A stretch of 64,000 nt of DNA from Vibrio sp. RE86 (GTDB lineage: Bacteria; Pseudomonadota; Gammaproteobacteria; Enterobacterales; Vibrionaceae). Each line of letters starts with the position of its first letter. Position 1 is the stretch's first letter. Positions 35,323 through 44,952 of the stretch are shown piece after piece. Location of the stretch: assembly GCF_013114545.1 (NCBI RefSeq), contig NZ_VTXI01000011.1, forward strand, positions 62,001 through 126,000, read 5' to 3'. Position numbers and translations under genes: made by a program. The notes under the pieces are model-generated. The model was not told where the DNA came from and searched no databases. It saw only the letters and a list, made by a program, of their open reading frames with translations.

Positions 35323-36750
35323 TTAGTAATTTCTTATCGCAGCGAAGGCTTGCTCTAATTTCTCAGCGTCTTTTTTACCGGGAGATGACTCCACGCCCGA
35401 GTTAAGGTCTAAGCCCAAGCAACCTTGCTGTGCTGCCTTTTGTGCATTAAACGGTGTAATACCACCTGCAAGCATGACTTCTGATCTATCACCAATAAGC
35501 GACCAGTCAAACACAAGCCCAGTGCCGCCCACTTGTTTGCCGACTTTGGTATCTAATAGGTGACGGTTAACGTGATTTCTTATTAGCGCAGGCATTTCAT
35601 CTTGGACGCCATAAGCTTTCCAAATCTCAACACCGCTAGCCAATTGTTGGCGCAGTTCATCAACGAACGTTTGGTCTTCATCGCCATGCAATTGAACGGC
35701 TGCTAACCCAAGTTCATTCGTTATATCTACGATGGAATCAAGTGAATGGTTTTGGAACACACCAACGTATTTAAGTGGCGCACCGCTCATTGTCAAACGA
35801 GCTTCTTCTACGGTAACAAATCGTTTGGATTTCTCGACAAAAATTAAGCCGCCGAATACCGCGCCAGATTGGTAAACCTTCGCAGCGTCGTCTGGATGAG
35901 TGAGGCCACAAACCTTGTTCTCACCTAAAGTCACTTTACGCACAGCAAGCTCGAGGTTTTCTTCTGCCATTAAAGAGCTACCGATCAAGAAGCCATCAGC
36001 GAAAGTTGCTAGGTCTCGAACTTGTTGATGGGTGTAAATCCCAGACTCCGAAATCACGACCGCTTCAGGTGCTTTTTCTCGGATAGCAGGAGCAAGTTCT
36101 TTAGTACGGTTTAAGTCGGTCGACAGGTCGCGAAGGTTGCGGTTGTTGATACCGATCACTTGAGCGTTTAGTTCAATAGCACGCTCAAGCTCTGCTTCGT
36201 TACTCACTTCAGTAAGGATACCCATGTTGAGTGAGTGAGCGACATCAGCCAGTTGTTTGTATTCGTCATCATTGAGAACTGAGAGCATAAGTAAGATAGC
36301 ATCTGCACTATAGTGACGAGCCAAATAGACTTGGTAAGTATCGACCATGAAGTCTTTACAGATTACTGGTTGCTTAACTTGGTTACGTACTTGCGGCAAA
36401 AAGTCGAAGTTACCTTGGAAATATTTTTCGTCGGTCAGAACCGAAATTGCATTTGCGTGGTTGTTATAAACAGAAGCAATATAATCCAGATCGAAGTCGT
36501 CACGGATAAGACCTTTAGATGGAGACGCTTTTTTACACTCAGTGATAAATACCGTTTGATCGTTACGAAGTGCTTGGTAAAAATCACGGTCAGAGGGCGT
36601 TAAGTCAGACTTGAAATCTTCTAGCGGTTGCGAAGCCTTACGTGCTTCAACCCATTCGTACTTATCACGAACGATTTTAGCGAGTACTTCTGCCATCTCC
36701 GCTTCTTTCACTGAAACGTGTGTGGACAACTTGTCGGTGGTTTGAGTCAT
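35323..36750 (-). CDS. trpCF: Bifunctional indole-3-glycerol-phosphate synthase / phosphoribosylanthranilate isomerase
   Basis: A 475-residue fusion of two TIM barrels, as in enteric bacteria. The TrpC half (about 1-275) has ITECKKASPSKG with the catalytic lysine, and INNRNLRDL and SESGI. The TrpF half (about 276-475) has KVCGLTHPDDA with the general-base cysteine, GVFQNH and LDLNSGVE. Both halves look intact. It catalyses two successive steps of tryptophan synthesis and starts 17 nt after trpD. Confidence 0.97.
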   Translation of the reverse strand: MTQTTDKLSTHVSVKEAEMAEVLAKIVRDKYEWVEARKASQPLEDFKSDLTPSDRDFYQALRNDQTVFITECKKASPSKGLIRDDFDLDYIASVYNNHANAISVLTDEKYFQGNFDFLPQVRNQVKQPVICKDFMVDTYQVYLARHYSADAILLMLSVLNDDEYKQLADVAHSLNMGILTEVSNEAELERAIELNAQVIGINNRNLRDLSTDLNRTKELAPAIREKAPEAVVISESGIYTHQQVRDLATFADGFLIGSSLMAEENLELAVRKVTLGENKVCGLTHPDDAAKVYQSGAVFGGLIFVEKSKRFVTVEEARLTMSGAPLKYVGVFQNHSLDSIVDITNELGLAAVQLHGDEDQTFVDELRQQLASGVEIWKAYGVQDEMPALIRNHVNRHLLDTKVGKQVGGTGLVFDWSLIGDRSEVMLAGGITPFNAQKAAQQGCLGLDLNSGVESSPGKKDAEKLEQAFAAIRNY

Positions 36751-36767
36751 CTTCTCTAATTCCGTTT

Positions 36768-37766
36768 TTATGCGTGCTCTGCCAACTGTTGAACCAGTTG
36801 GTAAGCCTTACCTGAATTCATTGCTTCGATAGCTTTTGCTGCGTTTGCCTTTAGATCTTCATGGCCAAAGAGACGCATAAGTAGCGCCACATTGACGGCA
36901 ACCGCTCCAGCTTGTGCTTCTGTGCCTTTGCCAGTGAGAATGTTGGTCGTGATCGCCTTATTCTCTTCTGGGTCACCACCTTTGATTGCTTCAAGTGGGT
37001 GAGTGTTCAAACCGAAATCAGCTGGACTGATGGTGTACTCATGGATCTGACCGTCTTTGATTTCAGCAACCAGAGTTTCACCATGAATCGCAACTTCATC
37101 TAGACCGCTACCATGAACAACCGCTGCTCGCTTCATTCCCATTTGTAACATAGTTTCTGCAATAGGGCGTACTAGCTCTTTGCTGTATACACCCATCAAT
37201 TCGATGTTCGGGCGAGCTGGGTTAATCAAAGGGCCCAGGATGTTAAAGATCGTGCGTGTTTTCAGAGTTTGACGCACAGGCATCGCATGGCGAACACCAC
37301 CGTGATATTGAGGTGCAAACAAGAATGCAACGCCAAGTTTGTCTACGGCACTGCGAGTATCTTCTGCTGTCATCGCTAAGTTAATACCAAACGAGTCTAA
37401 AAGATCTGAAGAACCTGATTTGCTCGACACGCTACGGTTACCATGTTTGGCAACTTTTAAACCACACGCCGCAGCAACAAAAGCTGACGTGGTCGAGATA
37501 TTGATAGTGTTGTGGCCGTCACCGCCTGTTCCTACGATATCGGCAAAGTCGTAATCCGGGCGAGGGAATGGATTCGCATTGGCAAGTAAAGCTTTGGCAG
37601 CACCTGCGATTTCGTCCGGTGTTTCGCCTTTAATCTTGAGTGCGGTTAATGCTGACGACATCAAAATTGGATCAAGCTCACCACGAATAATGGTGTCGAA
37701 TAACTGTTGGCTCTCTTCTTGAGTCAATGACTGTTGGTCGTATAGCTTACTGATGATTTTTTCCAT
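36768..37766 (-). CDS. trpD: Anthranilate phosphoribosyltransferase
   Basis: A 332-residue enzyme that joins anthranilate to PRPP. The start MEKIISKLYDQQSL is chosen; 14 further in-frame residues upstream run into trpG territory and do not match the family. The PRPP loop GTGGDGHNTINIST (about residues 79-92), KHGNRSVSSKSGSSD and the QYHGGVRHAMPVRQ segment are present. Here trpG is a separate gene, unlike the fused E. coli trpGD. It begins 10 nt after trpG. Confidence 0.97.
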   Translation of the reverse strand: MEKIISKLYDQQSLTQEESQQLFDTIIRGELDPILMSSALTALKIKGETPDEIAGAAKALLANANPFPRPDYDFADIVGTGGDGHNTINISTTSAFVAAACGLKVAKHGNRSVSSKSGSSDLLDSFGINLAMTAEDTRSAVDKLGVAFLFAPQYHGGVRHAMPVRQTLKTRTIFNILGPLINPARPNIELMGVYSKELVRPIAETMLQMGMKRAAVVHGSGLDEVAIHGETLVAEIKDGQIHEYTISPADFGLNTHPLEAIKGGDPEENKAITTNILTGKGTEAQAGAVAVNVALLMRLFGHEDLKANAAKAIEAMNSGKAYQLVQQLAEHA

Positions 37767-37776
37767 GACGTTGTCC

Positions 37777-38367
37777 TTAATCCTTTTTAGTATCGAGAGC
37801 CCAGTCAATCGCGTTGGCTAGTAGCGTGGCGCCATAGGTCGTCATAATCGACTCTGGGTGAAATTGGAAACCGCAAACTTTGTCTTCTTCTTGTACCACT
37901 GACATAACTAGACCATCGACTTCAGCCGTAATCGTTAGAGAGTCAGGCACATGAGTTGCAACCAGAGAGTGGTAGCGCGCAATGGCAAGGGGTGAAGGTA
38001 AATCTTGGTACGTTGAGTGCGATTGGTGTTCCATCATTGACACTTTTCCGTGAATGATTTCACCAGCGCCTGCCACTGTACCGCCGTATGCTTCCACAAT
38101 CGCTTGATGACCAAGACAAATACCAATCATTGGCACTTTACCTTTTAAGCGTTGGATGATCTCTGGCATTGAGCCCGCCTCAGACGGTGCACCTGGACCG
38201 GGAGAAAGTAGTACAACAGGGTTATCGAGTGACTGCACTGCTGATTCAAAAACATCGGCCGAAATGTTATTACGGTAGATCGTGACTTGGTGGCCTAGCG
38301 AGCGAAATTGGTCAACAAGGTTGTAAGTAAACGAATCGAAGTTGTCGATAAATAGTATATTCGCCAT
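37777..38367 (-). CDS. trpG: Anthranilate synthase component II (glutamine amidotransferase)
   Basis: A 196-residue class I amidotransferase that supplies ammonia to TrpE. The start MANILFIDNFDSFTYN is the family start; longer in-frame extensions overlap trpE and are rejected. The nucleophile cysteine is in GICLGHQAI (about residue 82) and the His-Glu pair in FQFHPESI. It lies four nt after the trpE stop, so the two subunits are made in a coupled way. A pabA identity is unlikely in this context. Confidence 0.97.
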   Translation of the reverse strand: MANILFIDNFDSFTYNLVDQFRSLGHQVTIYRNNISADVFESAVQSLDNPVVLLSPGPGAPSEAGSMPEIIQRLKGKVPMIGICLGHQAIVEAYGGTVAGAGEIIHGKVSMMEHQSHSTYQDLPSPLAIARYHSLVATHVPDSLTITAEVDGLVMSVVQEEDKVCGFQFHPESIMTTYGATLLANAIDWALDTKKD

Positions 38368-38371
38368 GGGT

Positions 38372-39934
38372 CTACTTCTCCTTATGCGCTGACTGAATCG
38401 CAGAAATGACGGCTTGTGCTTTTCCGCGTGTTTCATCGGCTTCAGCTGGTGGGTCTGAGTCAAACACCACACCTGCACCTGCTTGAACTTGAGCGATGCC
38501 GTTCTCTACATATGCAGAGCGAATGACGATACATGTATCTAGCGTGCCTTCTCCGGTTAGGTAACCCACCGCGCCACCATAGCTACCTCGACGAGTCTTC
38601 TCTACGTCTCGGATTAACTGCATTGCGCGAATCTTTGGTGCGCCAGTTAACGTTCCCATATTCATACAAGCTTGGTAAGCGTGCAGGGCGTCTAGGTCTT
38701 CACGAAGTTGACCAACAACGCGAGAGACTAAATGCATAACATGGCTATAACGGTCTACTTTTAGTAGGTCAGCGACGTGGCGGGTTCCCGCTTGTGAGAT
38801 ACGAGCAACATCGTTACGTGCTAGATCAACCAGCATCATGTGTTCCGCGTTCTCTTTTTTGTCTGTACGCAGCTCAAGCTCAATACGGCTATCAAGATCG
38901 AAATCGATGTCACCATTTGGACGCTTACCACGGCGGCGAGTACCAGCGATTGGGTAAATCTCCACTTGATTGGTGTTGGTCTCGTATTTCAGCGCACTTT
39001 CAGGAGACGCACCGAATAACGTAAACAGCTCATCTTGCATGTAGAACATGTAAGGGCTTGGGTTTGATTGTTTTAGCTCTTTGTATGCGGCAAGTGGTGA
39101 AGGGCAAGGCAAAGTAAATCGGCGCGATGGCACAACTTGGAACACATCGCCTTTGACGACGTATTGCTTTAAGTCACGGACCGTTTGGCAGAAGTCTTCA
39201 TCTGAGACACTTGGCTGCGCGGTTGTATCTTGGACTGTTGTCGCTTTTGGTAGTAGCTTTAGTTCAGCGCACTGCTTTTGAATCGAATCAAGTCGAGCCT
39301 GAATTGTCGCTTTTTCAGCCTCAGCAAAGATGGTTGCTTGTAGGTCACAAGACTTCTTTTGGTGGTCGACGACAAGTAGCGTCTCTGCGACGTAAAAAAC
39401 GTAATCTGGGCATTGATTTGATGCTGCAGCTTCGCCTAGAGGCTCAAAGTTTGCGACTAGGTCATAAGCAAAGAGACCGCCAACAAAAATAGCGTGCTTA
39501 TGCAGGCCTTCAATGTCAAAACTGTGTTGGATTAAACGAAGCGCATCGAATGAAGAGGCTTCGCGTAAACGAGAGTCTTCATCGAGAGTATTACAAGGGG
39601 CAGCATATTCGATGACAAGTACGTTGCCGTCAAAGCTATGCTGAATGTCTGCATGAATGTTGTTTGTTAAATGAGACAGTAACTGGCGACCATTATCGGT
39701 CAGTGCTGTCATTGTGACGGTGTGACCGAAACAGACGATACGAACGGCAGAGTCTACAATCAATAAACTTTGTAGATCTTGCTTTGAATCGATTTCAGCT
39801 GACTCAAGCAATAGGCTATCTGTCTTATTCTCACACAGAGTATGAAAGAGTTGTGTTGGATCCTGAGCATAAGGAGCTGTTGTTCGAATGAGCTCTAATT
39901 GACCTAGCTTTTGGATATCAATGGCCTTGTTCAC
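38372..39934 (-). CDS. trpE: Anthranilate synthase component I
   Basis: A 520-residue chorismate-using enzyme and first structural gene of the operon. The N-terminal LLLESAEID (about residues 41-49) is the allosteric LLES tryptophan-binding element, so feedback inhibition should be kept. The catalytic region has YPIAGTRRRGK, LVDLARNDVARIS, MGTLTGAPKIRAM and YGGAVGYL. E. coli TrpE is also 520 residues. Transcription is controlled by the TrpR operator and the attenuator directly upstream. Confidence 0.98.
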   Translation of the reverse strand: MNKAIDIQKLGQLELIRTTAPYAQDPTQLFHTLCENKTDSLLLESAEIDSKQDLQSLLIVDSAVRIVCFGHTVTMTALTDNGRQLLSHLTNNIHADIQHSFDGNVLVIEYAAPCNTLDEDSRLREASSFDALRLIQHSFDIEGLHKHAIFVGGLFAYDLVANFEPLGEAAASNQCPDYVFYVAETLLVVDHQKKSCDLQATIFAEAEKATIQARLDSIQKQCAELKLLPKATTVQDTTAQPSVSDEDFCQTVRDLKQYVVKGDVFQVVPSRRFTLPCPSPLAAYKELKQSNPSPYMFYMQDELFTLFGASPESALKYETNTNQVEIYPIAGTRRRGKRPNGDIDFDLDSRIELELRTDKKENAEHMMLVDLARNDVARISQAGTRHVADLLKVDRYSHVMHLVSRVVGQLREDLDALHAYQACMNMGTLTGAPKIRAMQLIRDVEKTRRGSYGGAVGYLTGEGTLDTCIVIRSAYVENGIAQVQAGAGVVFDSDPPAEADETRGKAQAVISAIQSAHKEK

Positions 39935-40065
39935 AAGACCTCCTTTTATTTTAATAATTTCTTCTTCCTGCCGTACATAGTCGCATAAAGCAAACGTTGA
40001 CCCAATGAGGTTTTGGTTAAATCTGACGATTGTTTAAGCAGTTAGATGTGAGACAGACAACAAAA

Positions 40066-40096
40066 CAAAAAAGCCCGCTATCGTAGCGGGCTTTTT
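40066..40096 (-). terminator. trp operon attenuator (rho-independent terminator)
   Basis: On the minus strand a stem GCCCGCTA / TAGCGGGC with a 3-nt loop is followed by a T-run. It lies about 20 nt after the trpL stop codon and about 130 nt before trpE. The 5' arm (40084-40091) is also complementary, with two G-U pairs, to UGGUGGGC at the second Trp-codon pair of trpL (40131-40138), which gives a candidate antiterminator. Confidence 0.92.
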
Positions 40097-40114
40097 AAAC
40101 ATGAATTCTATAAT

Positions 40115-40240
40115 TTAAAAGTACACGTTTGCCCACCAAGAACTAGTCCAAGTGCGCCACCAAGCAAGCTCAGTCGTGTGACTGCTGCTAGTATTGATAC
40201 TAACTTTTGCTTTCTGCTTTGCTTGGATGTCTTGTAACAT
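40115..40240 (-). CDS. trpL: trp operon leader peptide TrpL
   Basis: A 41-residue leader peptide with start ATG at 40240 and stop TAA at 40115. Its C-terminal part is ELAWWRTWTSSWWANVYF: five Trp codons in a 10-residue span, in two adjacent pairs plus one single. An AAGG SD lies seven nt upstream. When charged Trp-tRNA is scarce the ribosome should stall here and allow read-through of the attenuator downstream. It is longer than the 14-residue E. coli TrpL, as known for Vibrio-type leaders. Too short to stand out as an ordinary ORF. Confidence 0.93.
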   Translation of the reverse strand: MLQDIQAKQKAKVSINTSSSHTTELAWWRTWTSSWWANVYF

Positions 40241-40271
40241 AGTGAGCCTTAATTCAGGTACTTCGTATTTG

Positions 40272-40306
40272 TGTACTAGTTAACTAGTGCAGAGGTAAAA
40301 AGTCAA
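40272..40306 (-). promoter_or_regulatory. trp promoter with overlapping TrpR operator
   Basis: On the minus strand, -35 TTGACT (40301-40306) and -10 TTAACT (40278-40283) are 17 nt apart. The palindrome ACTAGTTAACTAGT (40275-40288) covers the -10 and equals the core of the E. coli trp operator. Binding of tryptophan-loaded TrpR would block RNA polymerase. The same site lies about 35-50 nt upstream of the divergent rnm start. Confidence 0.93.
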
Positions 40307-40322
40307 TAGAAAAAATGAAAAT

Positions 40323-41189
40323 ATGAGAATTGATCTACATAGCCACACGACCGCCTCTGATGGACGATTACCACCGAATGAATTGATTGATAGAGCGTTG
40401 AGTTTCAACCTTGATGTGCTTGCGATTACTGACCATGATACGGTCGATGGCCTTCATTTAGCTCATCAATATATCAACGAGAATGAACTGCCCGTGAAGC
40501 TCATCAATGGCATCGAGATTTCTACCGTTTGGCAAAATAAAGATATTCACATTGTAGGTCTAAACATTGACCCACAATCGCAAGCTTTGTTGGCGCTCAT
40601 TGAGCAACAAAAAGCGCACCGAGTATCGCGAGCGGAGCTGATTGCGCATCGTCTAGAAAAAGCGACGCGTGAGGGTGTACTCGAGGAAGTGAAAGAGATT
40701 GCTGGGGATGCGCCAATAACTCGTGCCCATTTTGCTAAGTGGTTGGTTGATAATGGTTATGCTAAGACCATGCAGCAGGTGTTTAAAAAGTTCTTAACGC
40801 GCAATAACCCAGGCTATGTGCCGCCAACATGGTGCTCGATGAAAGATGCTGTTGAGGCGATTCATGCAGCGGGTGGACAAGCTGTTCTTGCTCACCCAGG
40901 GCGTTATGATCTCACGGCGAAATGGGTAAAGCGTCTATTGGGCGCATTCGTTGAAGCGGGTGGTGATGCGATGGAAGTTGCTCAGCCTCAACAAGCTCAA
41001 CAAGAAAGGCGCAACCTTGCCGATTATGCTATACAATACAAACTATTAGCCTCTCAAGGCAGTGATTTTCACTATCCATCGCCGTGGATGGAGCTTGGAC
41101 GAAACCTTTGGTTGCCGTCTGGCGTAGAACCGGTATGGAAAGATTGGGGTATTGAGCCTTCGATAACGGATTCCATCAATACCGATTAA
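40323..41189 (+). CDS. rnm: PHP-domain RNase AM (YciV)
   Basis: A 288-residue PHP metal-dependent phosphoesterase. Metal ligands are in [11 protein letters not shown] (residues 4-14), ITDHDTVDG (about 39-47), [15 protein letters not shown] and GSDFHYPS. E. coli YciV (RNase AM) matures rRNA 5' ends and degrades short oligonucleotides; the conserved position next to trp supports the same identity. It reads away from the trp promoter, with no strong SD visible, and starts only 17 nt beyond the trp -35 box. Confidence 0.93.
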   Translation: MRIDLHSHTTASDGRLPPNELIDRALSFNLDVLAITDHDTVDGLHLAHQYINENELPVKLINGIEISTVWQNKDIHIVGLNIDPQSQALLALIEQQKAHRVSRAELIAHRLEKATREGVLEEVKEIAGDAPITRAHFAKWLVDNGYAKTMQQVFKKFLTRNNPGYVPPTWCSMKDAVEAIHAAGGQAVLAHPGRYDLTAKWVKRLLGAFVEAGGDAMEVAQPQQAQQERRNLADYAIQYKLLASQGSDFHYPSPWMELGRNLWLPSGVEPVWKDWGIEPSITDSINTD

Positions 41190-41225
41190 CTATAGAGTCG
41201 TGAGACTCGATAATGAGGAATTACA

Positions 41226-41846
41226 ATGAGCCAGTTTTTTTACGTTCACCCAGAAAACCCACAGGCTCGCTTGATTAACCAAGCTGTAGCAATCATACGT
41301 AACGGTGGGGTAGTGGTTTACCCGACTGATTCAGGCTACGCACTTGGCTGTCAGCTTGAAAACAAACAGGCGTTGGAGCGTATTTGTCAGATCCGTCGTC
41401 TAGATGATAAGCATAACTTCACCTTGCTTTGTCGCGATCTGTCTGAGCTTTCACTCTATGCACGTGTTGATAATGGCGCATTTCGCCTGCTAAAAAACAA
41501 CACTCCAGGTCCTTACACGTTTATCTTTAAAGGGACGAAAGAGGTGCCTCGTCGCTTGATGAACTCTAAGCGTAAGACGATTGGTATTCGTGTTCCTGAC
41601 AATCAAATCGCACTAGATTTGCTTGAAGCACTTGGCGAGCCCTTGATGTCGACGTCTTTGATTTTACCGGGCAATGAGGTGACGGAATCTGATCCTGAGG
41701 ATATTCGCGACAAGCTAGAGCATGCGGTCGATTGTATTCTTAACGGTGGCTACCTTGGCGAACAGCCAACCACTGTGATTGATTTCAGTGATGACGAGCC
41801 TAAGGTTGTTCGCCTTGGCTCTGGCGATCCGGAACCATTCGAATAA
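41226..41846 (+). CDS. yciO: YciO, Sua5/YrdC-family protein
   Basis: A 206-residue YrdC-fold protein. GGVVVYPTDSGYALGC (about residues 28-43) and KHNFTLLCRDLSEL match YciO rather than TsaC; KRKTIGIRVPD and PLMSTSLILPG also fit. YrdC-fold proteins bind ATP, threonine and tRNA in threonylcarbamoyladenosine synthesis; YciO has weak or unclear activity. Gene order rnm-yciO-rluB is the same as in enteric bacteria. It probably shares a transcript with rnm, 36 nt upstream. Confidence 0.93.
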   Translation: MSQFFYVHPENPQARLINQAVAIIRNGGVVVYPTDSGYALGCQLENKQALERICQIRRLDDKHNFTLLCRDLSELSLYARVDNGAFRLLKNNTPGPYTFIFKGTKEVPRRLMNSKRKTIGIRVPDNQIALDLLEALGEPLMSTSLILPGNEVTESDPEDIRDKLEHAVDCILNGGYLGEQPTTVIDFSDDEPKVVRLGSGDPEPFE

Positions 41847-41952
41847 TCAAAAGTTAGTGATTTCCTCCACAGTTTTTGCGATAATGTGCGACCGCGATTT
41901 TGGGTCGCACTTGTTTATTCGACGTCTGCGAAGACGACACATAGGTAGATAA

Positions 41953-42891
41953 ATGAACGAAAAATTACAGAAAGTATTAGCTCGAGCTGGCCATGGCTCT
42001 CGACGCGAGCTTGAATCATTGATTAAAGCGGGACGCGTAAGTGTTAACGGCATTGTAGCTAAACTTGGTGAACGACTAGAAGATGAAAACGCAGTTGTGC
42101 GTATCGATGGTCATACTGTTTCTGCTAAAGCGCAGGAAGAAGTAGTCTGTCGTGTACTCGCGTACTACAAGCCAGAAGGTGAACTGTGTACACGTCATGA
42201 CCCTGAAGGTCGTCGCACTGTATTTGACCGTCTACCTAAGATTCGCGGTTCTCGTTGGATCTCTGTTGGTCGTCTGGATGCAAATACATCTGGCCTTCTT
42301 CTGTTTACAACGGATGGCGAACTCGCTAACCGTTTGATGCACCCAAGCCGTCAGGTTGAACGTGAATATCTAGTGCGCGTTTTCGGTGAAGTGAATGAGC
42401 AAAAGGTGAAAAACCTAGTTCGTGGCGTTGAGCTAGAAGATGGTATGGCGCGCTTCGAAGATGTCGTGTACGCAGGTGGTGACGGTATGAACCACACCTT
42501 CTACGTTGCGATTAACGAAGGTCGTAACCGTGAAGTTCGTCGTCTATGGGAATCTCAAGATACAACAGTTAGTCGCCTGAAACGTGTGCGCTACGGTGAT
42601 ATCTACCTAGACAAGAAACTGCCACGTGGTGGATGGATGGAACTTGATCTGAAAGAAGTGAACTATCTACGTGAACTGGTAGAACTTCGCCCAGAAAAAG
42701 AGACGCTACTTGACGAAAACAAAGCGAACACATCACGCAAGCGTGAACGTTCACGCAGCCAGAAGATTCGTCGCGCAGTTAAGCGTCACGAAGAGCGAGT
42801 GAACAGCGGTGGTGGTCGTAGCAACAACCCATCTCGCCGTAAGCCAAAGAAAGCAGCAGGTAAACCTAACGCTCGTAACAAGCAGCGTTAA
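41953..42891 (+). CDS. rluB: 23S rRNA pseudouridine 2605 synthase RluB
   Basis: A 312-residue RsuA-family pseudouridine synthase. An S4 RNA-binding domain ([18 protein letters not shown], residues 4-21) precedes the catalytic domain with [20 protein letters not shown], where the Asp is the catalytic nucleophile. The C-terminus (about 250-312) is a very basic Lys/Arg/Asn-rich tail typical of RluB. It acts on 23S rRNA during 50S assembly. Confidence 0.93.
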   Translation: MNEKLQKVLARAGHGSRRELESLIKAGRVSVNGIVAKLGERLEDENAVVRIDGHTVSAKAQEEVVCRVLAYYKPEGELCTRHDPEGRRTVFDRLPKIRGSRWISVGRLDANTSGLLLFTTDGELANRLMHPSRQVEREYLVRVFGEVNEQKVKNLVRGVELEDGMARFEDVVYAGGDGMNHTFYVAINEGRNREVRRLWESQDTTVSRLKRVRYGDIYLDKKLPRGGWMELDLKEVNYLRELVELRPEKETLLDENKANTSRKRERSRSQKIRRAVKRHEERVNSGGGRSNNPSRRKPKKAAGKPNARNKQR

Positions 42892-42907
42892 TTGCTCAAG
42901 AATTTGA

Positions 42908-42936
42908 AAAAAGCAGCTAATTGGCTGCTTTTTTTG
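42908..42936. terminator. Bidirectional terminator after rluB
   Basis: Stem AAGCAGC / GCTGCTT with A-run before and seven T after, between convergent genes. Confidence 0.85.
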
Positions 42937-42946
42937 TACCTATCAA

Positions 42947-43138
42947 CTAGCGGTGTCGTTTCATCCGTTTTCGCTCGTTACAGCGTTGAATGATTCGCTG
43001 CTTCTCTTTGAGTGAAGATTGTGACCAATTGAGTATCTCTTCGAGTGTTCTGAAGCACCCGAGGCAGATATCGTCACAATCTAAGCAACAGTGACGAATG
43101 CAAGGGTTGGCTGGCGGTTCTTGACTCGATCTACTCAA
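42947..43138 (-). CDS. DUF1289 cysteine-rich small protein
   Basis: A 63-residue protein with the DUF1289 cysteine pattern PCIRHCCLDCDDICLGCFRTLEEI (cysteines spread over about residues 12-28), then a basic helical tail. The cysteines probably bind a metal ion. YdhL in E. coli is of this type. Function unknown. It is a single gene between rluB and cydC. Confidence 0.85.
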   Translation of the reverse strand: MSRSSQEPPANPCIRHCCLDCDDICLGCFRTLEEILNWSQSSLKEKQRIIQRCNERKRMKRHR

Positions 43139-43179
43139 AGCGAATCCGTAGGAGTGAATAGGCTTAACCTAATTATAAA

Positions 43180-43213
43180 CAAAAAGGCCCAAACAAGAGA
43201 TTGTTTGGGCCTT
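43180..43213 (-). terminator. Terminator of the cydDC transcript
   Basis: Long perfect stem AAGGCCCAAACAA / TTGTTTGGGCCTT with a GAGA loop, with TTTG on its minus-strand downstream side. Confidence 0.9.
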
Positions 43214-43230
43214 AGTAAGTTAATGCTGTT

Positions 43231-44952
43231 TTATAGTGTTTGGCTGAGTGCGTAGTAGCGACCTTGTTTCTCCATGAGGTCGTTGTGACTACCATGCTCA
43301 ACAATTTCACCTTGCTCAATCAGACAAATCGAGTCCATCTTATCAAGGTTTACTAAGCGGTGAGTGATAAACACCACGGTCTTACCCACAAAGTGCTCTT
43401 CGAACAACGTCATGATCTGTTGTTCAGTTTGTTTGTCTAAACCTTCTGTAGGCTCATCGAGCAGTAGAATAGGCGCATTGTGAAGTAAGGCGCGAGCGAT
43501 ACCAATTCGACGTTTCTCACCACCAGATAGCTGACGACCACCATCACCAAGCCACGTATCAAGCGCGGTATCTTCGAGTAGTTTTTGAAGTCCCACTTTA
43601 GCGAGGGTCTGCTCAAGTTCTGAATCGGACGCGTCAGGCTTTGCCATCAGCAGGTTGTCTCGTAATGAGCCATTTAGGATATCGACACGTTGACTAACTA
43701 CGCTGATTGCGCGTCGAAGCTGGCTCTCACTCCATTCCTGGATAGGGCGTCCAGCAATTTCGATGCTACCGCTTTGCACATCCCAATAGCGGTTCAATAG
43801 CTGCAGCAGTGTCGATTTGCCTGATCCCGTTTGCCCAACAATCGCGATTCGATGCTGTGCAGGGATGTTTAAGTCCACGTTATTAACGACATTGCTTTCA
43901 CCATCAGGGTAGTGAAATGAAATACCTTTGTACGCGATGGAGAACTCACCCGAGTGGCTAATCTGGTTGTCAGGGAACGACACTTCGGGCTCAGAAAGAA
44001 TGATCTCATTTAAGCGACGAGCGGAAGTCAGCGTTTGCCCTAAGTGTTGGAAAGCGCCAGCAATAGGCATTAGCAATTCAACACTTGCTAGAGTAGCAAA
44101 TGCGACTAACGCAATCATTGGGTCCGGAGTATTGCCACCCACGCCATCAGCGGCAAGCCACAACATAAGAACCACAGTCCAACCGTTCGCGAGCATCAGT
44201 AGAGCTTGAGCTAAACCTGAGAAGTGCGCATTAAAGAACTGGTTTTTCAGCAGCTTTTCTTGAGTGTTTAAAATCGCATTGCGGTAACGTTCTTCTGCCC
44301 CGAAAATGGTTAGCTCGCTGTAGCCTTGTAACCAATCTAGCGTAGAGACACGAAGGTCCGCTTTGTTCTGTGTTAGAGCTTGTCCGTTACGTTTACCGAG
44401 TTTGTAGAAGAGCACTGGCCAAGTCACAAGGATGATCATTAAGACCGCTCCCAACGTTAGGCCGAGTTCTTGATCAAACCAGCAGATAAGCGCGGTCAAA
44501 CCAAGAATAGCTAACGTGCCAACGACCATAGGGCTGACGAGTCGCAAGTAGACATGATCCATTGCGTCGATATCAGCAACTAAGCGGTTCAGCAGGTCTG
44601 CATCACGCAAGTTAGATACTCGACCCGGAATGAGCGGTGCTAGCTTAGAAAAGAAGAAGACACGTAAATCAGTCAGCAATTTAAAGGTAGCATTATGGCT
44701 AACGACACGTTCACCCCAACGACCAGCAGTACGGCCCATAGCGAAACCGCGCACAAAGGCACCGGGTAACATGTAGTTGAAGGTCTCGCGAGCAATGGTT
44801 AAACCGGCCACAGCAGCGGCAGACAAGAACCAACCAGAAAGAGTTAATAGGCCGATAGACGCTGCAACGGTCAGGAACGCCAACAACATTCCAAGTGACA
44901 GACCAAACCAATGTTTTTTGTACAGTTTGAGGTAGGGAAGTAAATCACGCAT
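43231..44952 (-). CDS. cydC: Heterodimeric glutathione/cysteine ABC exporter subunit CydC
   Basis: A 573-residue fused permease/ATPase. Six helices in the first 310 residues are followed by Walker A GQTGSGKSTLL (near 375), signature LSGGEKRRIGIARALL (near 478) and Walker B ILLLDEPTEGLD. With CydD it forms the transporter needed to assemble cytochrome bd and c-type cytochromes by moving thiols (or haem) across the inner membrane. Its start overlaps the cydD stop by 8 nt, so the pair is translationally coupled. Confidence 0.95.
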   Translation of the reverse strand: MRDLLPYLKLYKKHWFGLSLGMLLAFLTVAASIGLLTLSGWFLSAAAVAGLTIARETFNYMLPGAFVRGFAMGRTAGRWGERVVSHNATFKLLTDLRVFFFSKLAPLIPGRVSNLRDADLLNRLVADIDAMDHVYLRLVSPMVVGTLAILGLTALICWFDQELGLTLGAVLMIILVTWPVLFYKLGKRNGQALTQNKADLRVSTLDWLQGYSELTIFGAEERYRNAILNTQEKLLKNQFFNAHFSGLAQALLMLANGWTVVLMLWLAADGVGGNTPDPMIALVAFATLASVELLMPIAGAFQHLGQTLTSARRLNEIILSEPEVSFPDNQISHSGEFSIAYKGISFHYPDGESNVVNNVDLNIPAQHRIAIVGQTGSGKSTLLQLLNRYWDVQSGSIEIAGRPIQEWSESQLRRAISVVSQRVDILNGSLRDNLLMAKPDASDSELEQTLAKVGLQKLLEDTALDTWLGDGGRQLSGGEKRRIGIARALLHNAPILLLDEPTEGLDKQTEQQIMTLFEEHFVGKTVVFITHRLVNLDKMDSICLIEQGEIVEHGSHNDLMEKQGRYYALSQTL

